64,000 nt of DNA from Maricaulis sp965228215 (GTDB lineage: Bacteria > Pseudomonadota > Alphaproteobacteria > Caulobacterales > Maricaulaceae). Under the pieces are notes generated by a model that was not told the DNA's origin, searched no databases, and saw only the letters and a program-made list of their open reading frames with translations. Below, piece after piece: positions 40,948 to 48,172 of this stretch. The position numbers were made by a program, and so were the translations under genes. The stretch covers positions 2,914,001 to 2,978,000 of the forward strand of contig OZ245800.1 in the NCBI GenBank assembly GCA_965228215.1, given 5' to 3'. Within the stretch, counting starts at the first letter, position 1. The number at the start of each line of letters is the position of its first letter.

Positions 40948-42848
40948 GCCAGCGCTTCCTTGGTGGACGGCAGGCGATCGCCTTCGATACGCACAGCCTG
41001 ACGCAGAGCCCGGCCGAAGGCCTTGAAACAGGCCTCGATCATGTGATGGGCATTCTCGCCCTCTACGCGGACATGAATGGCCGCGGCCATGCTCTCGGAC
41101 AGGGAGCGGAAGGCGTGGGCCGTCATCTCGGAGGGGAATTCGCCGACCATGCCGGGCGGGATTTTACCCTCGAACTTCGCGAAGGGCCGGCCGGACAGGT
41201 CGATCCACACGCCCGAACGGGTCTCGTCCATCGGCAGTTCAAACCCGAAACGGGCAATGCCGCGCTTGTCGCCCAGCGCCTCGCGTAGTGCCTCGCCCAG
41301 GGTCAGGCAGACATCCTCGATCGTGTGGTGGGCGTCGATCTCCAGATCACCCTGCGCATCGATATCCAGCGCGATACCGGCATGCCGGCCGATCTGGTCG
41401 AGCATGTGGTCGAAATAGCCGATACCCGTGCGGATCCGGTTGGGTCCATCCCGGTCGAGATTGACCGAGACCGTGATGTCGGTTTCCGCGGTCTTGCGGC
41501 GCTTGCTGGCGGCACGGGGGCGATCGCAGGGATCGGCGGCTTCGCCCGCCTCGGCCTCGGCCCGCTCGCGGCGCACCGCCATGGCGAGACGGTGCGCGTC
41601 CAGCGCTTCCAGTCCGGCCAGGCGTTCGACGGTCGGCGCCAGATTGCGGGCGCCTTCAGCGGTCGCCCGCAGAATGGTCGTCGTCTTCTGGAAACTCTCC
41701 ACCGTGACACCGCCATAGGCACGGCCCGCACCGCCCGTGGGCAGGGTGTGATTGGGTCCGGCGGCATAATCACCAGCGGCCTCGGGCGCCCAGGGCCCGA
41801 TGAAGATCGAGCCGGCGTGACGGACACGATCTGCCAGGGCTTCCGGGTCTGCCGTCTGGATGATCAGGTGTTCTGCCGCATAGGTGTCGGCGATCTGGAC
41901 CATCTCCTCTCGGTTCTGCGTGATGAGGCAGACCGAATTGGCCAGCGCCGCCCGGGCGATGTCCGCGCGCGGCAGGGTTTCGAGAACCGTTTCGATCCGC
42001 GCATCTACCGCGTCGCGTACGGCCTCGCTGGACGCGACCAGCACCACCTGGGCGGACGGGTCGTGTTCCGCCTGGCTCAGGAGGTCCAGCGCAACGAATT
42101 CGGCATCTGCCGTTTCGTCAGCGATCACCATCACCTCGGAGGGTCCGGCCGGCAGGTCCACACCGGGACCGCCCGGCAGGCTGGAGACAATCGACTTGGC
42201 GGCCGCCACATAGGCATTGCCCGGACCGAAGATCTTGTCGGCACGCGGCAGGCCCGCACTTCCGGTCGCGAGAGCTGCGATCGCCTGGGCGCCACCGATG
42301 GCATAGACTTCATCGATGCCGAGAATGCCCGCAGCCGCGAGCACGGAAGCATCCACCGCGCCATCCCGGCCCGGAGGCGTCACGGCGAGGATCCGGCCCA
42401 CACCGGCGAGCTGGGCCGGCACGGCCAGCATGATCAGGGTGGATACGAGCGGCGCGCTGCCGGCTGGAATATAGAGCGCAGCGACATCGACCGGACGGGC
42501 ACGACGGCTGGCTGTCACACCGGGCCAGGTGTCGACGGAATATTCGCGATAGCCCTGTCGGACGTGGAAGCGCCGGACTGCATCGGCTGCGGCCCGCACG
42601 GCCTCGGCGTCCTCGGGCGCAAAGGCGTCGACGGCTTCGGCGATGGCTTCGGCGGACACGCGGAAATCGGCCGGGGCATGCCCGTCCAGCCGCATGGCGT
42701 ATTCGCGCACGGCATCACCCCCGCGCTGGACAATGGCGTCCACGATCTGCGCTGCTGCGCCGGCGGCCTGGCTGGTGGTTTCCGGACGCGCCAGGGCGGC
42801 CTGGCGCTGCGCGTCTTCGGCGCGGGTCCAATCGAGCGTTTTCAGCAT
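40944..42848 (-). CDS. hisD-hisB: Histidinol dehydrogenase / imidazoleglycerol-phosphate dehydratase fusion
   Basis: A single 634-residue frame joining two his enzymes. Residues 1 to about 428 are a full HisD (LYIPAGSAPLVSTLIMLAVP, AIGGAQAIAALATG, DKIFGPGNAYVAAAK, LLSQAEHDPSAQ, YAAEHL, GPNHTLPTGGAGR). Residues about 451-634 are a full IGPD (KTAETDITVSVNLD, GYFDHMLDQIGRHAGI, DAHHTIEDVCLTLG, ENAHHMIEACFKAFGRAL). The join (about 425-450) is a charged linker, AEAEAGEAADPCDRPRAASK. No stop, frameshift or convincing internal ribosome site separates them, and no histidinol-phosphatase domain is attached, unlike E. coli HisB. Normal HisD ends and HisB begins near the join. Confidence 0.93.
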   Translation of the reverse strand: MLKTLDWTRAEDAQRQAALARPETTSQAAGAAAQIVDAIVQRGGDAVREYAMRLDGHAPADFRVSAEAIAEAVDAFAPEDAEAVRAAADAVRRFHVRQGYREYSVDTWPGVTASRRARPVDVAALYIPAGSAPLVSTLIMLAVPAQLAGVGRILAVTPPGRDGAVDASVLAAAGILGIDEVYAIGGAQAIAALATGSAGLPRADKIFGPGNAYVAAAKSIVSSLPGGPGVDLPAGPSEVMVIADETADAEFVALDLLSQAEHDPSAQVVLVASSEAVRDAVDARIETVLETLPRADIARAALANSVCLITQNREEMVQIADTYAAEHLIIQTADPEALADRVRHAGSIFIGPWAPEAAGDYAAGPNHTLPTGGAGRAYGGVTVESFQKTTTILRATAEGARNLAPTVERLAGLEALDAHRLAMAVRRERAEAEAGEAADPCDRPRAASKRRKTAETDITVSVNLDRDGPNRIRTGIGYFDHMLDQIGRHAGIALDIDAQGDLEIDAHHTIEDVCLTLGEALREALGDKRGIARFGFELPMDETRSGVWIDLSGRPFAKFEGKIPPGMVGEFPSEMTAHAFRSLSESMAAAIHVRVEGENAHHMIEACFKAFGRALRQAVRIEGDRLPSTKEALA

Positions 42849-42855
42849 CTGTGCC

Positions 42856-43737
42856 TCACGCCAGCATTTTTTCGATGGGCAGGACGAGAATGGCGCGCGC
42901 GCCCTCGGCCTTCAACGCTTCGAGCGTTTCCCAGAAAACGCGCTCACGGCAGACAGCGTGTACGGCAACCACATCTTCGCGGCCGGCGACCTGGGCAATG
43001 GTCGGGGCATCGGCGCCCGGCAGGAGCGCCTTGATGGCTTCCAGCCGGTCGGTCGGTGCGTTGAGCATGATGTATTTGGTCTGCGCGGACGCCAGCACGC
43101 CATCGGCACGCCGCATCAGGATCTCCGCCGTCGCATCGCTCTCAGCATCGCGACCTTCGCGGCGACGCACCAGCACGGCCTCGCTCTGAAACACCGTCTC
43201 GAAGGCCGCCAGCCCGTTGGCTTCTAGCGTCGCGCCGGACGAGACCAGGTCGCAGATCGCATCGGCAATATTGAGACGCGGCGCGACCTCGACCGAACCG
43301 CGCATCTCGACGATCTCCGCGTTTACGCCACGCTCTTCAAGGAAGGCCCGCGTGATCGCCGGATAGGAGGTCGCGACAGCCTTGCCCTCAAGATCCGCCA
43401 CTTCGCGGATATCGCCATCCTTGGCCGCGGCGAGCTTGAGCGTGCAGGCGGCAAAACCGAGGCGCTGGGCGATCTCGACTTCCTGGGCCCGACCTCCGGC
43501 CAATTGTTCCTCGGTCAGGACATTCTCGCCCACAATGCCATAATCGCAGGCCCCGGCAGCGACGAAATTGGGGATGTCATCATCCCGGACCAGCATCAGG
43601 TCGACGGGCATGTTCTCCGAGCGCTGGTGCAGCTTGTCGCGCCCATAGGCGAAACGAAGTCCACAACGCTTGAGGAGATCCATCCCGCCCTCGGCGAGAC
43701 GGCCCTTGCTCTGTACGGCGATACGCAAACGGCTCAC
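42856..43737 (-). CDS. hisG: ATP phosphoribosyltransferase, long form
   Basis: A 293-residue HisG_L: first and feedback-controlled step of histidine synthesis. Catalytic domains 1-220 include RIAVQSKGRLAEGGMDLLKR, GACDYGIVGENVL and EVAPRLNIADAICDLVSSGA; the C-terminal 75 residues form the ACT-like regulatory domain (YIMLNAPTDRLEAIKALLPG). Being the long form, it should not need HisZ. Starts within the 4-bp overlap of the TrpR-like gene and ends 7 bp before hisD-hisB. Confidence 0.95.
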   Translation of the reverse strand: MSRLRIAVQSKGRLAEGGMDLLKRCGLRFAYGRDKLHQRSENMPVDLMLVRDDDIPNFVAAGACDYGIVGENVLTEEQLAGGRAQEVEIAQRLGFAACTLKLAAAKDGDIREVADLEGKAVATSYPAITRAFLEERGVNAEIVEMRGSVEVAPRLNIADAICDLVSSGATLEANGLAAFETVFQSEAVLVRRREGRDAESDATAEILMRRADGVLASAQTKYIMLNAPTDRLEAIKALLPGADAPTIAQVAGREDVVAVHAVCRERVFWETLEALKAEGARAILVLPIEKMLA

Positions 43738-44030
43738 GATGTCTGTTCCTTCACTCTGTCGAGAACGAGGCGATAGCCCTGCCAGGGCTCCTGGGAGAGA
43801 AAACGAGCGACGCGGGTGACCGTGGTCGTACTCGCGCCCGTCAACTCACTGATCTCGCGATAGGAATGACCGCCCTCGTCGAGCAGTCTGGCCACGCGCC
43901 AGCGTTCGACCAGCGTCTTGATCTCGCCTGGCGTCAGCAGGTCGCGCAGGAAGAGTTCACACTCGGCCTGGTCCTTCAGGGCCAGCAGGGCCCGGCTCAG
44001 CGGTTCAAGATCTGATTTTGCAGCGGTCAT
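43734..44030 (-). CDS. YerC/YecD-type TrpR-like regulator heading the his operon
   Basis: A 98-residue helical DNA-binding protein. The helix-turn-helix is HSYREISELTGASTTTVTRV (about 54-73), preceded by the TrpR-like LLTPGEIKTLVERWRVARLL. YerC/YecD proteins are TrpR relatives proposed in comparative studies as regulators of histidine synthesis. ATG 44030 is favoured by GGAGA upstream; a TTG at 44042 is also in frame. It overlaps hisG by 4 bp and directly follows the operator-like palindrome, which supports an autoregulated his repressor (inference). Confidence 0.88.
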   Translation of the reverse strand: MTAAKSDLEPLSRALLALKDQAECELFLRDLLTPGEIKTLVERWRVARLLDEGGHSYREISELTGASTTTVTRVARFLSQEPWQGYRLVLDRVKEQTS

Positions 44031-44056
44031 GGCCGTCTCCAATCGGTTCGGAAGGC

Positions 44057-44084
44057 GATATAGCGTGTTAGCGCGCTAAAACAA
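44057..44084 (-). promoter_or_regulatory. his operon promoter with internal palindromic operator
   Basis: On the minus strand a -35 TTGTTT (44084-44079) and -10 TATATC (44062-44057) are 16 bp apart. Between them lies TTAGCGCGCTAA, a perfect 12-bp palindrome (44068-44079), extendable to 18 bp with one mismatched pair. The start codon of the TrpR-like gene is 27 bp past the -10. A repressor bound here would block polymerase directly. Confidence 0.7.
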
Positions 44085-44200
44085 TACTACAAATGCAGTG
44101 AGGGGAAAGAAAGCGCAGGATACCGGCGCAGGACTGGCAACACTTGCGGCCACGCGCTCGCTTATCTACATTATAACGGTAGCTACAGAGTTTTGCAGAT

Positions 44201-44509
44201 ATGAGCGTCGATTTCGAAGCGATGAAACCGCAGGCAGACCAGGTCGCCGACCTGATGAAGACGCTTGCCCACGGCAATCGCCTGCTGGCGCTCTGCGCCA
44301 TGATGGATCGCGAGCACTCGGTCGGCGAACTCGCCGAGGCCCTCAACATGCGGGCCCAGGCGATGTCCCAGCAATTGGCCATCCTACGCAACAAGGGCCT
44401 GGTAGCCACAAGACGAGACGGCCAGACGATCTATTACCGCCTGGCCAGTCCGGAAATCCGTATTCTGATGGAAACGCTCTACGCGACCTATTGCGCGCCG
44501 GAGGGGTAG
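44201..44509 (+). CDS. BigR/SqrR-type ArsR-family sulfide-responsive repressor
   Basis: A 102-residue ArsR winged-helix protein. Two cysteines, C32 (LLALCAMMD) and C98 (ATYCAP), are 66 residues apart, the spacing of the redox pair in BigR that forms a disulfide or polysulfide bridge on exposure to persulfides. HTH: SVGELAEALNMRAQAMSQQL. No metal-site motif ELCVCDL of ArsR/SmtB is present. Gene context (rhodanese, persulfide dioxygenase-like enzyme) supports the sulfide role. Its upstream region carries TACATTATA at 44167-44175, repeated before the MBL gene. Confidence 0.87.
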   Translation: MSVDFEAMKPQADQVADLMKTLAHGNRLLALCAMMDREHSVGELAEALNMRAQAMSQQLAILRNKGLVATRRDGQTIYYRLASPEIRILMETLYATYCAPEG

Positions 44510-44556
44510 ATCGGTTTGCGCGGACCGCGCCTGGTTCGACCCTCGACCACCACGCC

Positions 44557-44625
44557 CGTCATCCCGACAAAAGGCGGGACCCAGTCCGACCGGTGTTCTG
44601 GGTTCCGGCTTTCGCCGGAATGACG
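44557..44625. repeat. CGTCATCCCG-type palindromic repeat
   Basis: Runs from CGTCATCCCG to CGGAATGACG, with the inner hairpin TTCCGGCTTTCGCCGGAA. Elements of this form are frequent between genes in alphaproteobacteria. It sits 47 bp after the BigR-like gene and next to the longer repeat at 44641. Confidence 0.65.
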
Positions 44626-44640
44626 AGGAAAACAGCCAAC

Positions 44641-44766
44641 ACTTTTCCCGGATGAGCCCGGCCTTGTGCCGGGTGAAGTCCGGGGCGTGCCGGTTTGTGC
44701 AAGCCCTGAGACGAACGGTGAATCCCGGATATCGGCCGGACCGGGTCCGGCCTGTTCCGGGAGAAG
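44641..44766. repeat. Dispersed palindromic intergenic repeat, copy B
   Basis: A 126-bp unit with terminal inverted repeats CTTTTCCCGGA/TCCGGGAGAAG, homologous over its full length to the copy at 33435-33559. The halves are joined by a variable centre. It fills the gap between the CGTCATCCCG repeat and the end of the rhodanese gene (44777). Confidence 0.8.
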
Positions 44767-44776
44767 CGGAAAACCG

Positions 44777-45301
44777 CTAACCCGGCCGGAAGCCCAGCGC
44801 GGTGAAGACCTTGCCTGCCGGGCAGAAACCCGTGAAGGCGGCCTGTATCATCATCGCGCTTGCGGCGGCGCCCAGGGCGAGCCAGAGCGGGTTGAAGGCC
44901 AGCGACAAGGCCATCGAGGCCAGCACGATCGTGCTCGCCGTCACCATCACGGCCTGGGACACGGACAAGCCGGTCTTGTCGTCGGCAGTTTCGACGGGAT
45001 AACCGGCTGATTTCCACTTCATGATTCCACCGGCCATATGCCCGGCGATCTTCACCCCGGCCTTCTCGCACATTTTCAGGGCCTTTTCGGACCGTACGCC
45101 GGAACCGCAATGCAGCACGATCTCGCGGCTGTCGGCTCGCGGAAGGGCAATGGGGTCGAGGCTGGACAAGGGGCTCAGCACCGCGCCGGCGATGCGTTCA
45201 TTGGCATATTCGGCGGGTTCGCGGACATCGATCAGCACGATGCGGCGATCATCAAGGGCGGCCTGGACGGCCTCGGGATCAAAGCTCCGGATTTCACTCA
45301 T
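44777..45301 (-). CDS. Rhodanese-domain membrane protein with DUF2892 tail
   Basis: A 174-residue protein. Residues 8-105 are a rhodanese domain (IVLIDVREPAEYANERIAGA) with active-site C65 in LHCGSGVRS. Residues 115-165 are a DUF2892-type pair of membrane helices (MVTASTIVLASMALSLAF, LGAAASAMMIQAAFTGFCPA). It likely carries or transfers sulfane sulfur at the inner membrane. Divergent from the MBL gene with which it shares a 144-bp control region, and part of the sulfide module with the BigR-like gene. Confidence 0.88.
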   Translation of the reverse strand: MSEIRSFDPEAVQAALDDRRIVLIDVREPAEYANERIAGAVLSPLSSLDPIALPRADSREIVLHCGSGVRSEKALKMCEKAGVKIAGHMAGGIMKWKSAGYPVETADDKTGLSVSQAVMVTASTIVLASMALSLAFNPLWLALGAAASAMMIQAAFTGFCPAGKVFTALGFRPG

Positions 45302-45369
45302 ATGCCTTCTCCCCTTTCGTGCGGTGATCGGCTAGCAAGTTGATTATCTGTGCGACAATATGTGCGTTA

Positions 45370-45397
45370 TTGCAAAGTTATGCAAGTACATTATATA
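45370..45397 (+). promoter_or_regulatory. Promoter and candidate BigR-like site before the MBL gene
   Basis: TTGCAA at 45370-45375 and TATATA at 45392-45397 are 16 bp apart. The 9-mer TACATTATA (45387-45395) overlaps the -10 and recurs at 44167-44175 upstream of the BigR-like gene, as expected for a shared repressor half-site. Confidence 0.5.
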
Positions 45398-45445
45398 TGC
45401 CTTTGAACATCGCTCGCATATTCTGGCGCCGAACCGGAGAGAAAA

Positions 45446-46315
45446 ATGACCCAAATTCCTGACGTCAAAGCCTTTTTCGACAAGGATACCTATACGGTCA
45501 CCTACATCGTGTCGGATCCGGCGACGGGTCGGGCGGCCATTATCGACTCGGTTCTGAACTATTGTCCCGCCTCCGGCCGCACGAGCACGGATTCGGCGGA
45601 CACGCTGCTGGCCTATATCGCCGACCGCGAACTGACGGTGGACTGGATCCTCGAAACCCATGTCCATGCCGATCATCTCTCCGCCGCGCCCTATCTGCGC
45701 GACAAGCTGGGCGGCCGGATCGGTATCGGCGAACACGTGAAGGACGTGCAGAAGGTCTTCGGCGGCCTGTTCAACGTGGAAGCGGGTTTCCGGAATGACG
45801 GCTCGCAATTCGGTCATCTCTTCACCGATGGCGAGACTTTCCGCATCGGCGAGCTGGAAGCAAAGGCCATCTGGACACCCGGCCACACACCGGCCTGCAT
45901 GGTCTATGTCATCGGCGATGCGGCCTTTGTGGGCGATACGCTCTTCATGCCGGACTTCGGCACTGCGCGCTGCGACTTCCCGGGCGGCGACGCCCGCACG
46001 CTCTACCAGTCGATCCAGAAGATCTTCGCCCTGCCCGGCGAGACCCGGCTGTTCATGTGCCACGACTACAAGGCACCGGGCCGCGATCACTACGCCTGGG
46101 AAACGACGGTCGCGGAGGAGAAGGCGCGAAACATCCATGTCGGCGGCGATGCCGATGAGGAGTCCTTCGTGGCCATGCGCACCAAGCGCGACGCGACGCT
46201 CTCCATGCCGACGCTGATCTTGCCCTCGGTGCAGGTGAACATGCGGGCTGGCGATCTGCCCGAGCCGGAAGACAACGGCACGCGCTATCTCAAAATCCCG
46301 CTGAACGCGGTCTGA
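45446..46315 (+). CDS. MBL-fold persulfide dioxygenase-like protein (Blh/ETHE1 type)
   Basis: A 289-residue metallo-beta-lactamase-fold protein. Metal ligands: H72-x-H74-x-D76-H77 (THVHADHLSAAPYL), the His of WTPGHTPACMVY, GDTLFMPDFGTARCDFPGG and MCHDYKAPGR. The GTARCDF block is the ETHE1/Blh signature; these enzymes oxidise glutathione persulfide to sulfite or act with rhodanese in sulfide detoxification. Cytosolic. Follows the candidate BigR site; the SulP gene starts one base after its stop, so the two are co-transcribed. Confidence 0.9.
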   Translation: MTQIPDVKAFFDKDTYTVTYIVSDPATGRAAIIDSVLNYCPASGRTSTDSADTLLAYIADRELTVDWILETHVHADHLSAAPYLRDKLGGRIGIGEHVKDVQKVFGGLFNVEAGFRNDGSQFGHLFTDGETFRIGELEAKAIWTPGHTPACMVYVIGDAAFVGDTLFMPDFGTARCDFPGGDARTLYQSIQKIFALPGETRLFMCHDYKAPGRDHYAWETTVAEEKARNIHVGGDADEESFVAMRTKRDATLSMPTLILPSVQVNMRAGDLPEPEDNGTRYLKIPLNAV

Positions 46316-46316
46316 C

Positions 46317-48071
46317 ATGCTGGAGCGGCTGCAGCGATATCTTCCCGGACTGGGCTGGCTGAAAGGCTATGACCGCGCCATGCTGGCGGATGACGCGCTG
46401 GCGGGCCTGATCACGGCCATCCTGCTGATTCCGCAAAGCCTGGCCTATGCACTTCTGGCCGGCCTTCCACCGCAGGCCGGTCTCTACGCCTCGATTGCGC
46501 CCCTGGTCGCCTATGCGCTGTTTGGATCGAGCCGCGCCCTCGCCGTCGGCCCCGTCGCGGTCGTTTCACTCATGACCGCAGCGGCCATTGCCAATCTCGG
46601 CCTGACCGATCCGGTCGAACAGATGGCGGCGGCCGGTGCCCTCGCCCTGCTGTCGAGCCTTTTCCTGATCCTCTTCGGCGTCCTGAAACTGGGCAGTGTC
46701 GCCAATTTCCTCAGCCGGCCCGTCGTGAGCGCCTTCATCACTGCCTCGACCCTGCTGATCATTCTCAGCCAGCTCAAACACATTCTGGGTATCCAGGCCT
46801 CCGGCGCGACGATCCCGGAGCTTATCCTGTCGATGAGTCCGCAACTCGGCGCCGTGAACACCGTCGCTGTCGGTTTCGGCATCGCGGCAGTGGTCTTCCT
46901 GCTCTTCGCCCGCCACTGGCTGCCCGACCTGCTGGACCGGACATCGCTCAGCGAGGCCGCGGCCGGCGCCATCTCGCGCTCCGCTCCGGCGATCCTGGTG
47001 ATCGTCTCGGCCTCCATCGCCTGGATGTTCAGCCTCAATTCCCAGGCCGGCTTGCCGATCGTCGGTGCGCTGCCGACGGGGCTTCCGCCCTTTGTCTTTC
47101 CCAGTACCGAACTCCAGGTCTGGCGCGAACTGATCGGTCCAGCGGCCCTGATCTCGCTGATCGGCTTCATCGAGAGCGTTTCCGTCGGCCAGTCCCTGGC
47201 CGCCAAGCATCGCGAAAGCGTCAATCCGGATCGCGAACTCTATGGTCTCGGCGCGTCCAATCTCGCAGCCGGCCTGACCGGGGGTTATCCCGTCACCGGC
47301 GGTTTCGCCCGCTCCGTGGTTAATGAACAGGCCGGTGCGCGAACACCCTTCGCCGGGATTTTCACCGCTGCGATCATTCTCGTTGTGGCGATTTTCCTGA
47401 CCCCGGCCTTCTACCATCTGCCGCGCGCCGTCCTGGCCGCCACAATCCTTGTGGCCATCTACAAGCTCGCGGATTTCCTGGCACCCTGGCATGCGTGGAA
47501 ATACTCGCCTGCAGACGGCGCGGCCGCCTTCCTCACCCTGTTCGGCGTGCTGTTCCTGGGCGTGGAGATCGGTCTTACCATCGGCGTCGCTGTCTCAATC
47601 GGCCTGATCCTGCAACGCACTGTACAGCCGCACTGGGCCCGTGTGGGACAGGTGCCGGGCACGCATCATTTCCGCAATGTGAAACGCCATGACGTGATCA
47701 CGTCTCAGAGCGTGATCGCCTTGCGCGTGGACGGAGCGCTCTATTTCGCGAATGCGCGTTTCCTGGAAGACCTCCTGGCCGAGGAAGTCGCGGCCCATCC
47801 CGACACGCGGGACGTGGTCCTGCTCTTCCCGGCAGTAAATTTCGTGGATGCCAGCGCTCTCTCCAGCCTGCGGGCGATCAATGAACGCCTGCGCGATGCC
47901 GGGGTCAGCCTACACTTATCGGAGGTGAAGGGCCCGGTCGCTGACAAGCTGCGCGAGGTGGGCTTCTTCGAGGAATTGTCCGGCGAGGTCTTTCTATCGC
48001 ACTACGCCGCCATGCGGACACTTGACCCGGACACAACGATGCGCGCCGAGCAGGAAAAAGCCGCCGAATAG
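46317..48071 (+). CDS. SulP-family anion transporter with STAS domain
   Basis: A 584-residue transporter: about 12-14 helices (from LITAILLIPQSLAYALLAGL) and a cytoplasmic STAS domain after about residue 440 (VIALRVDGALYFANARFLED, VVLLFPAVNFVDASALSSLR). SulP proteins carry sulfate, bicarbonate or other anions. Because it is translated with the persulfide dioxygenase-like enzyme, export of sulfite or sulfate produced by that enzyme is plausible (inference). The transport direction and ion cannot be read from sequence. Confidence 0.9.
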   Translation: MLERLQRYLPGLGWLKGYDRAMLADDALAGLITAILLIPQSLAYALLAGLPPQAGLYASIAPLVAYALFGSSRALAVGPVAVVSLMTAAAIANLGLTDPVEQMAAAGALALLSSLFLILFGVLKLGSVANFLSRPVVSAFITASTLLIILSQLKHILGIQASGATIPELILSMSPQLGAVNTVAVGFGIAAVVFLLFARHWLPDLLDRTSLSEAAAGAISRSAPAILVIVSASIAWMFSLNSQAGLPIVGALPTGLPPFVFPSTELQVWRELIGPAALISLIGFIESVSVGQSLAAKHRESVNPDRELYGLGASNLAAGLTGGYPVTGGFARSVVNEQAGARTPFAGIFTAAIILVVAIFLTPAFYHLPRAVLAATILVAIYKLADFLAPWHAWKYSPADGAAAFLTLFGVLFLGVEIGLTIGVAVSIGLILQRTVQPHWARVGQVPGTHHFRNVKRHDVITSQSVIALRVDGALYFANARFLEDLLAEEVAAHPDTRDVVLLFPAVNFVDASALSSLRAINERLRDAGVSLHLSEVKGPVADKLREVGFFEELSGEVFLSHYAAMRTLDPDTTMRAEQEKAAE

Positions 48072-48172
48072 GTCTGCAGCAGCACCGGCCGCACAAACTT
48101 CATCCGCCCTGTTTGCAGAGCGCAGCTCCGGGTCTACGATCCGCGCGAACCAGCCTTGCGGAGCTGCCAGCC

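Noticed and set aside
40944..42848. Sequencing frameshift that merely joins hisD and hisB
   Set aside because: A false join would normally leave a displaced stop or start and a ribosome site at the junction; the frame and codon use are smooth and the linker is in-frame on both sides. Resequencing would still be decisive.
41325..43034. A 569-residue frame antisense to hisD-hisB/hisG
   Set aside because: Shadow of the his genes; no start signal or family motifs.
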